From positions 77,201,126 through 77,265,125 of the forward strand of contig OW799237.1 in the NCBI GenBank assembly GCA_941918925.1: a DNA stretch of 64,000 bases, read 5' to 3'. The position numbers were made by a program, and so were the translations under genes. Below, piece by piece: positions 57,073 to 64,000 of the stretch (position 1 is its first letter; every line of letters begins with the position of its first letter). The stretch is from Phyto melanocephala (lineage: Eukaryota; Arthropoda; Insecta; Diptera; Rhinophoridae). The notes below the pieces were generated by a model that was not told the DNA's origin, did not search any database, and saw only the letters and a program-made list of their open reading frames with translations.

Positions 57073-57268
57073 TAGGTTAGGTAGAACAGGCAGCTGTTGT
57101 GCAGCTCACTTGGGTCCCTTATATTGATCCCTTTGTGATACCTGAATAGAAAAGTAAGAATAGAATAGAAAAGAAGCAGAGAAGTCCAGAGTCTCCGGCG
57201 GGAATCGAACCAGCAAACCCCCAAACTAGCAGAACAGCACACTGCTGACTAGTCCATCGGGGCACCCG
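57073..57268 (-). mobile_element. tRNA-derived SINE, diverged copy
   Basis: The minus strand has GGGTGCCCCGATGGACTAGT, 'cagcagtgtgctgttctgct' and B-box-like GGTTCGATTCCCGCC. The tail side is 'gttctacctaacctaa'. It is more diverged in the body than the copies at 15853 and 43855. No convincing target duplication is seen. Confidence 0.82.
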
Positions 57269-57368
57269 ATAAATAGTTTTTAGACACGTGAAAGTCACCG
57301 CATTTAAGCCGTTGTCTGTCTGCTTCAGTGTTTTTCCTAAAATTTAGCAACGAAAATTCTTGCCACCG

Positions 57369-58846
57369 CACAGTGCGGCAGATTGCCAAGAAGCTGGCCA
57401 AAATACAAAAATTTAGGCAATTCACCCCAAAATGGAATCCGGGGGTTTTTGGGGTCGTTGGTTACAAATTTTATGTCAGAATTATAAAATTTGAAATGGA
57501 AAATACATGATGGCATAACCCAAGCGAACCAACCTCACATAAGTCAGAGCCTCGAAATCGAAACAATGATCTCGAAAACAACAATTTTCAAATTATCACA
57601 ACATTTTTTTTATTGCAATTAAGAATTATACACAATATATAAAACAAATTACTAAATTATAGTATAATATGAAATTATCGATTTAAGTAAATTAAAAATA
57701 ATATTACTATTAATAGAGATTTCCGTTGTCATCAAGATCAAGATCAGAGGATAAGCTGCTATCTATACTTTCTTGCTTTGTTTTTTCTCTACAGACAGAT
57801 GGCGACGATAATAAATTAACAGCCTCTGCGGTTAGAGAATTTAGCGGCTTAGTTGGCAATTTTCGACAACTCGAAATATAAGGATCAGAGGCTACTAAAA
57901 ATCGTTTGAAAAGATCTTCCATTGTGCATCTTCTGACGTTTGCCCGATAGGTAAAACTGAATTTTGTATAATTTCTGGGCCATGAATTAAAAGCTTATGT
58001 ACTAAAGTAGGCATATTATACCACTCGTAAGTTTGTACAATTTTTTTTAGCTATTAGAGCAGTATATTGGCGAAAATTATCTGTATTAATTTCATTCCCA
58101 CTTGAGATGTCTTGCAATATAATATAAAAATAATATAAAAACAATGTATTATATCTTAATCGATGCCAGTTATTTTCGCAGATTGTTGATATTTTTCAAA
58201 AAAATGTCGAGCAGTAGTGCCACTTTCAGCTTTCTACTTATTTACATTGAGGCCCATGTCTTTTTTAAAGGCAGCTTTTATTATTTTTTTCCTATTTGCG
58301 ACCGTCTCTTCTTTCCTTTGTACTTTGTGCTTGCCATTTTTGAATTCCTAATTTGTGGGATAAATGCAACAAAAATTCGAAACATCTACTCCAACAACGT
58401 AACCATTGAACGGTTAGAAGACAGCATTCGACAGCGTTTTATTGTCATTTGATTCAAAACTCAAATTTTATTGGAAAAAAAAAACGAAAAAAGTACCCTT
58501 ATTATTGTGCTGCTAAATATTTTCTGTAAAAGAACTGACATTTAAAAAAATTTTCACGTATTATCTAACCTTCAAACGTACATTCCATTTGGTTTTATTA
58601 GACTTTCTTTGCTGCACGCGCTTTCACACGTTTAAAGGTTTTGCCGAATAACTACTCCAATAGTGCGCTTGAAAAAAGGCCAAACTCCAACTGAAAATAG
58701 GGAAAGAATTTAAGGTGTAGGACGTTACTCTTAACTATTTTTAATTCTTATAGGATCCCTCTGGCCAACTGCATGCTAAAAAATCTTATCTAGACTCTTT
58801 TATTTTTCGAGTTTTGGCCAGCTTTTTGGCAAACGGCCGCACTGTG
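57369..58846 (-). mobile_element. Transib-like DNA transposon with CACAGTG termini and CACCG duplication
   Basis: The left terminus begins CACAGTGCGGCAGATTGCC and the right, reverse complemented, CACAGTGCGGCCGTTTGCC. The match continues to 'aagctggccaaaa', 32 of 35 positions. CACCG lies at both 57364-57368 and 58847-58851. A 5-bp GC-rich duplication and CACAGTG-type ends are hallmarks of Transib, the family related to RAG1 and its recombination signal heptamer. At 1478 bp it is about half the usual autonomous length. It carries a decayed transposase remnant. Confidence 0.85.
57710..58260 (-). pseudogene. Transib-type transposase remnant, C-terminal part
   Basis: Read in order on the minus strand with frame changes: SGTTARHFFEKYQQSAKITG, then LQDISSGNEINTDNFRQYTA, WYNMPTLVHKLLIHGPEIIQ followed by NSVLPIGQTSEDAQ, and finally MEDLFKRFLVASDPYISSCR to the stop at 57710. 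The 'HK.L.HGPEII ... G..SE' stretch parallels the RAG1 C-terminal region around its catalytic Glu ('FHK.LAH.PEII ... SEGNE'), and insect Transib proteins share the same layout (from memory). At least two frameshifts and stops are present, and the segment expected between SEDAQ and MEDLF is deleted. The catalytic Asp region is not found. Confidence 0.78.
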
Positions 58847-59240
58847 CACCGTGACAGCCAATATGGGTAATATAGTATGAGTCATGTATAGTAGATACGG
58901 CTTTGTTTCCTTTAACCCCCAAATATTGGTATCAAATGGAAGGGCTTGACCAGTAGAATACAGTAACTTTTAAAAAAAGTGTAAAATCCAAGGTGGTGTC
59001 TAAAACAAAATGGCGGATTTTTTAACCACATCAATACGGGTATCAAATGAAAGGGCTGGACTAGTAGAATACACCTCACTATGTAAAAATTCAAAAACAA
59101 AAATGGCGTCAGAAATAATAAAGAAAAACGGCGTTTAACATGACATCTAGGCTAAGCAACGATGTGGTCTTTATAACTTTGTACATGATGGCGAAGGGTA
59201 TTATCAGATTCGGCACGGCCGAATATAACACTCTTACTTG

Positions 59241-60279
59241 TAAAATCATAAATTTGTAACAAGTCAAGGAAAAACCGTATAAACAATTTTAGAATGTCAA
59301 CAACAATTTCCTAAAAACAAAAGCCAAATTTGTTTTTGGATCTTCTTATCTGTGTCCATTGTTATAATTCGTAATAATGATCATTGCGATGATTTTCAGA
59401 AGAGGATTAAGTTGCTCTCAAAATACCAAGAACTCATCCATATTGCTTAAAAATGCCGCTTACTTTTAAGTTTAATATTTTTGTTTTTTTGCTGTTTTGT
59501 TCACTTCACTTTTAAATGTGTATTACATAAAGTTTAGCTTAGAGCTGTTGTTAACTATAGACTTTGGTTTTGGGTTTTAACTTCTGTTGTTGTTGTTGCT
59601 GCAACAACAAAAGATGAGTTATTGCACGTCATCATTTCAAAGTATGTTACCAAGATGATGATGATGTTGAAGATGATGATGATGTTTATGTTGATGATAA
59701 TCGTTTTTACTTTAAAATAGATGTTCGTTCCAAGTACATTTTTTTTATGCAACGTCCATCGCAAATGTGTTTGTAAGTGCATAAGATTTTATTGTATTTA
59801 TTGTTTATAATTCTTGCATCCAAGTCTTTATCAAAAAGTTTCGTCATTAATGCATTTGCCATAAACTAAATAATAACAACAACAACAACAAAAGCATTAG
59901 CAACATCAGCAGTAAGAATATTTGAGGTACACATCTCCCTTATTTAACATCAAAAGGCATACGATAAATAAAAATTGTCAAGAACAAACATTTCGAGATA
60001 AATCTTATTGTCCTTAAATGTTGTTCAGATTGCCATTATTAAAAATAATTTTAATTGTTAATGAAAATATGAAGAAATCGAATGAAAATTTCAATAAGTG
60101 GTACATTTTGTAGGTGAATTATTTAAAAAAACCTTTTCTTTTCTAAAGGGCTTAAAGATGTAACTTTTCACCAAAAACTTAACAGTGACAATTTTTGTTA
60201 TTTGGTTTTGCAGTGTGGATTTTTTTCAGTGTAAAAAATTATTCATGACATGTGGCTATGCCGAAATTGTCCAGTTAGA
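59241..60279. other. Intergenic, no gene recognised
   Basis: AT-rich with (ATG)n-like repeats at 59655-59695 and (AAC)n near 59880. Confidence 0.5.
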
Positions 60280-60616
60280 TTTGTCATTTCACCATGAATG
60301 TTGTACATACAACGTACAACACGTCATTGATTCCATTATCAAAATTCATGCTGTATGAGAAGTGTGATTCGTTAATTGCATCCATTTTATGGTCATCATA
60401 ATCGAATCGCCGGACAGTTTATTTAACCTTTTGTGGCCAAATTTATTTATTGGACTTTAGTCCACCAACCCGAGTGCGAAGAGTTCATATAGAGGATAAT
60501 ATTGCAACCGCATCGGCCAGTGTCAATGAACATCGAGATCTGTCAATTCGTTTTCGTTGCCAACTGTTGTGTGTGTGTTATTCGACCACGGATGGAAGAT
60601 TTTGCGTAACGATCTC
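60280..60616 (+). pseudogene. Mariner transposase remnant, 5' half
   Basis: Fragments read LHPFYGHHNRIAGQFI, then LDFSPPTRVRRVHIEDNIAT followed by ASASVNEHRDLSIRF and, after a frameshift, WKILRNDLSI. These are consecutive parts of the DNA-binding domain of the same DD41D mariner group as 22839. The frame is broken where a (TCTA)n run and Helitron copies begin. The continuation is at 61935. Confidence 0.78.
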
Positions 60617-60618
60617 AG

Positions 60619-60620
<2 letters not shown>

Positions 60621-60662
<42 letters not shown>
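60621..60662. repeat. (TCTA)n microsatellite
   Basis: About ten perfect TCTA units. They abut a Helitron-like copy whose normal 5' end is TCTATATATA, so the run may be an expansion of that terminus. Confidence 0.92.
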
Positions 60663-60663
<1 letters not shown>

Positions 60664-60664
<1 letters not shown>

Positions 60665-61312
60665 CTTCGAGCTGTCATGACTTAATAATTTCGTGATAAT
60701 AAAAGTGGGCGGAGCCACGTCCCTAAAAAAGTTTTAATTTTGAGGTACTTGCACTGGACCGATTTTTCTGAAACCTTGCACACATACTAAGCTGCCATAA
60801 CCATATAATTTTGTGATTAGAAAAGTGGGAGGGCCACGCCCATAAAAAAAGGTTATAATTTTGAGGTACTTGCACCAGACCGATTTTTCTGAAACTTTGC
60901 ACACATATCGAGCTGTCATGACTAAATAATTTCGTGATTAGAAAAGTGGGCAGTGCCACGCCCATAAAAAAAGGTATCATTTTGAGGTACTTGCACTGGA
61001 CCGAATATTCTGAAACTTTGCACACATATTGAGCTGTTATGACTTTATAATTTCGTGATTAGAAAAGTGGGCAGGGCCACGCCCATTACAACAATTATAA
61101 TTTTGAGGTACTTGCACTGGTCCGATTCTGCTGAAACTTTGCACACATATTGAGCTATTATGACTTTACAATTTCGTGATTAGAAAAGTGGGCAATGCCA
61201 CTCCCATTAAAAAAATTATAAAATTTAGGTTTTTGCACTTGATATTCAATTAAAATTCAGAATGCATTTCGATTCATTAAGGGGCGTAGCAACGAGCGCC
61301 GGGTTTGGCTAG
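60664..61312 (+). mobile_element. Non-autonomous Helitron-like element, copy C3 (5' truncated)
   Basis: Begins inside a unit ('cgagctgtcatgacttaata'), has five units of about 120 bp, and ends 'ggggcgtagcaacgagcgcc' then GGGTTTGGCTAG. Its 5' leader is replaced by the (TCTA)n run. Confidence 0.82.
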
Positions 61313-61928
61313 TATATATAAAAGTGAAACTCTGTCTGTGTGTTAGCTATAGACTCCGAAACTGTAAAACCGATCGGACTCAAACTTTGGCAAGTTGTTG
61401 TACACATTCCGGGGTAGCGTTTATGGGTTGTAAAAAGTGGGCGGGGCCACGGCCATAAAAATTAGTTGTCATTTTTAGCTACTTGCACTGGACCGATTTT
61501 TCTGAAACTTTGCACACATATTGAGCTATCATGCCTTTATAATTTCGTGATTAGAAAAGTGGACAGAACCACGCCCATACAAAAAGTTATAATTTTGAGG
61601 AACTTGCACTGGACCAATTTTTCTGAAACTTTGCACACATATTGAGCTGTCAGGACTTTACATTTTTGTGATTATAAAAGTGGGCAGTGCCACGCCCATA
61701 AGAAATAAGTTAACATTTTTAGCTACTTGCTCCTGACCGTTTTTTGTGAAACTTTTCACACATTTTGAGTTATTATGACTTTATATTTTCTTGATTAGAA
61801 AAGTGGGAAGTGCCACGCCCATTAAAAAAAGTTATAATTTTTAGCTTTTTGCACTTGATATTCAATTTTAATTTAGAACGGATTTTTATTCATTAAGGGG
61901 CGTAACAACGCGCGCCGGGCTTTTCTAG
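61313..61928 (+). mobile_element. Non-autonomous Helitron-like element, copy C4, head-to-tail with C3
   Basis: Starts 'tatatataaaagtgaaactc' directly after the CTAG end of C3 and ends 'ggcgtaacaacgcgcgcc' then GGGCTTTTCTAG. It is in the same orientation as C3. Confidence 0.83.
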
Positions 61929-61934
61929 TAAACT

Positions 61935-62325
61935 ATAAAATACAGCTGAGAAAGTATTGAAACCAGCTGACACGCCATAACGTCGTTCGTTTGATGAATG
62001 GGTTATAGAAAAGAACCATACAAAGATTACTGACTTTTTTCCCCCAAAATGAAAGAATTGGATATGATTGTCATGTGGTTGCAACAAGACGAGTTTAGTG
62101 AGCAATTAGATCACTTCACTGGCGGCCCAGATCATGCGATTTGACCCTGGTAGACTATTTTTTGTGGTAATACGTAGAGTTTTTTGTTTACACGAACAAT
62201 CCAGCTACAATTCTAGCCCTAGAAGACAACACTGCAACTGGCAGTGCTGAGATACTAGACGAAATGCTAGAGAGCTGGAGCTCACTGATGAATAGATTTC
62301 AAGTTGATGAAATTTATTTATTTAA
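61935..62325 (+). pseudogene. Mariner transposase remnant, 3' half
   Basis: Reads VLKPADTP-stop-RRSFDEWVIEKN, then ITDFFPPKMKELDMIVMWLQ with QDEF, a decayed WRPRSCDLTLVDYFLW and NPATILALEDN. The catalytic region around the first Asp is deleted and the second box has lost its GAT. Together with 60280-60616 it is one mariner split by the Helitron-like copies. Confidence 0.78.
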
Positions 62326-64000
62326 AAATATTTTTTTTCAAAGAAAACAATAATTACATGAACAAACAAAGACAAAAACATCATAAGATATAAGCATTTG
62401 AATTCAGCTTTCCTCTAGTTGCAGCAACATTATCGGAAAACTCGATGTGTGCATAGAACCTATTTACCTCAGCACAAATTCTTCTCAATGGATCAAAGTT
62501 AATGTAGTTTGATCGGTGAAATAATTTCTAAAAAAATAAATGGCAGACATTAAGATATTGCTGCAAATAAATATTTCATTCACTTTTGCAAATAACGTGT
62601 TATTGGAGTGACTACTGTATACTTATAGTTAGTTTGGAAGCATAATCGTCTTTCCAGCATCAAGAGTTTATTTTTGATGTTGTATTGGTGTGCATGTAAG
62701 AGTGTAAGAGTAGTTTGTTGTTGATTTTCTGCATGCGATTGTTGTCGTCTCTCTATAGTAAGTAAGTAAGTACGATTGGTTATTAAATACATGTATTTTG
62801 TTTTGTTTTTAAGTGCTTATTTAGTGCTCGTGGCATAACGATGCTTGAGCTTGAATATTTTTGTATACACATTTACCTTCACTTCTTCCTTTTCATTATT
62901 ATCAGCATCACCACATCAGCATCATCATCATCATCTTAACTTTCAAAATGGATTGTTTTCGTATACATACAGACGTATATCGTCTCCTTAAACGCAAAAC
63001 GCTCTAACTCAAATTGTTTTATATTTTTTTCAGTAGAAATAATAAAACATGTTTTAATTACAAACAAATCTATGTATTGAAAAATAAATTTCTTCAATAA
63101 AATTGTTAATTAAGCGGCTATTTTTGTTTAAAAAAAATGTCTTGTTTTCTTTTTTTGCGGTTTTTTTTTTCGATTTTCTAAATTTTCTTTTTAGTTTAGG
63201 CAATTTTCCTTTTTGGTCAACCATATGTACAAACATAGTATGTTTGGAAAAATATTTGTATGTGTAAGTGTGCATGTAGTCAGTTTACATAAAGATCTCA
63301 GCACGATAAACGTGGTCGCATTTTAGACGTGTATGTGTGTAAAGTGCCTTTTATACCGATCTTCGTTCTTGATGTAGTCGTGTTTTATGCTGTGTTTTTG
63401 GTCATATTGGCCGTGTTGGCAAAGTTGCAGGAATAAACAACATTAATGTTTGTTTGACAAACTGTTCGAATGGGTTGAGTGACTGTGTGGCTGGCAGACT
63501 GAATACTTAAGATGGGCTGTTATTTTACAGATTTGGCTAAAAACATTTATAATCCACCTCAGCCAATACATACAAAAAAAAAACACTACTAAAGACTTGA
63601 GGTCGTTTGAGGTTTTTTCTTATTGTGAGTGTGTCGGTGTGTGTGTGTGTGTGTGTGAGTACCTAAGTTTGTTTGTTTTTTTTTAATTTTAATTTTCTTA
63701 TGCATCTTTCTTTTGGTATTTCACTTAAGTGGCATTAATATACCTAAATGCTTATGTTTGTATTTTATACATTTCTCTAATTTTATAGTGTCTTCATATA
63801 TACACACACACACACACACACTAATGCATAAGTATGTGAGTATAAATTTAATATTAAGTTTAGGAATTTATAATGTGTTAATGGGGGTTTCTTAATAGTT
63901 TGAATATGCAATCAAGAACCACAACTTCAAGGTTGTTGTTACGAGTACAATCGTTGTTAATACCAACAACAATGCAACAATGCTGTTGATGATTTCTTTG
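62326..64000. other. Intergenic, no gene recognised
   Basis: AT-rich with (CATCAT)n near 62915 and (GT)n/(CA)n runs near 63635 and 63805. Transposon ends or exons were not found. Confidence 0.5.

Larger units (their letters stand above)
56601..59240 (-). mobile_element. Dispersed repeat family B, long variant B7, with two nested insertions
   Basis: Left part starts TATACCCTGCACAGAGAGCG and follows B6 to about 57070. The right part from about 58910 ('atattggtatcaaatggaag', 'aaggtggtgtctaaaacaaa') ends ATTCGGCACGGCCGAAT and 'aacactcttacttg'. A SINE and a Transib-like element sit in the middle. About 95 bp between them and 60 bp after them are not clearly matched to B6. Confidence 0.75.

Noticed and set aside
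58144..58452. Plus-strand open frame of 102 codons
   Set aside because: It is antisense to the Transib transposase remnant and explained by it.

Overview
The window looks like a piece of a dipteran nuclear genome, most plausibly a schizophoran or calyptrate fly with a large, repeat-rich genome (blow-fly-like; inference). The evidence is very AT-rich non-coding DNA, one recognisable insect gene with fly-type splice sites, and many eukaryotic transposons (Tc1/mariner, Helitron, Transib, Harbinger, hAT-like MITEs, tRNA-derived SINEs, non-LTR retrotransposons). No bacterial, viral or CRISPR feature is visible.

The only host gene recognised is Egfr, the epidermal growth factor receptor tyrosine kinase, on the minus strand. 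Its coding sequence joins five exons: 41538-41238, 10744-10522, 10461-9278, 9198-9066 and 8986-6544. All junctions are GT-AG and the phases agree, giving 4284 nt and a predicted 1427-residue protein. Exon 1 encodes a signal peptide and ends with the same short junction sequence as the Drosophila type II isoform. A 30.5-kb intron separates it from the four common exons. The alternative type I first exon known in Drosophila was not found.

Almost everything else is transposon sediment. At the left edge is a 118-bp tandem satellite (1-830). Left of and inside the Egfr gene, and in its upstream flank, lie at least four copies of dispersed family A and five of family B. Both end in the same ATTCGGC...GCCGAAT hairpin and may be Helitron/Helentron-derived (inference). 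They act as a landing pad: a mariner sits at the very end of A1 (2433-3578); A2 (25291-28364) contains a non-LTR retrotransposon and a nearly intact mariner; A4 (47388-49030) contains a B copy; one B copy sits inside another (29786-31355); the B copy at 38834 carries a MITE near its end; and the B copy at 56601-59240 contains a SINE and a Transib-like element.

Right of Egfr exon 1 are non-LTR remnants with reverse transcriptase and RNase H traces, a Harbinger-like element with a Myb/SANT-like exon, a deletion-derived Helitron keeping the helicase C-terminus, and tandem Helitron-like copies inside a dead mariner (60280-62325).

The most notable non-host signal is at 57369-58846. It has 35-bp inverted repeats starting CACAGTG, a 5-bp CACCG target duplication, and a decayed minus-strand coding region resembling the C-terminal part of Transib/RAG1-type transposases. 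Everything here comes from reading the sequence alone; no alignment or database search was possible.
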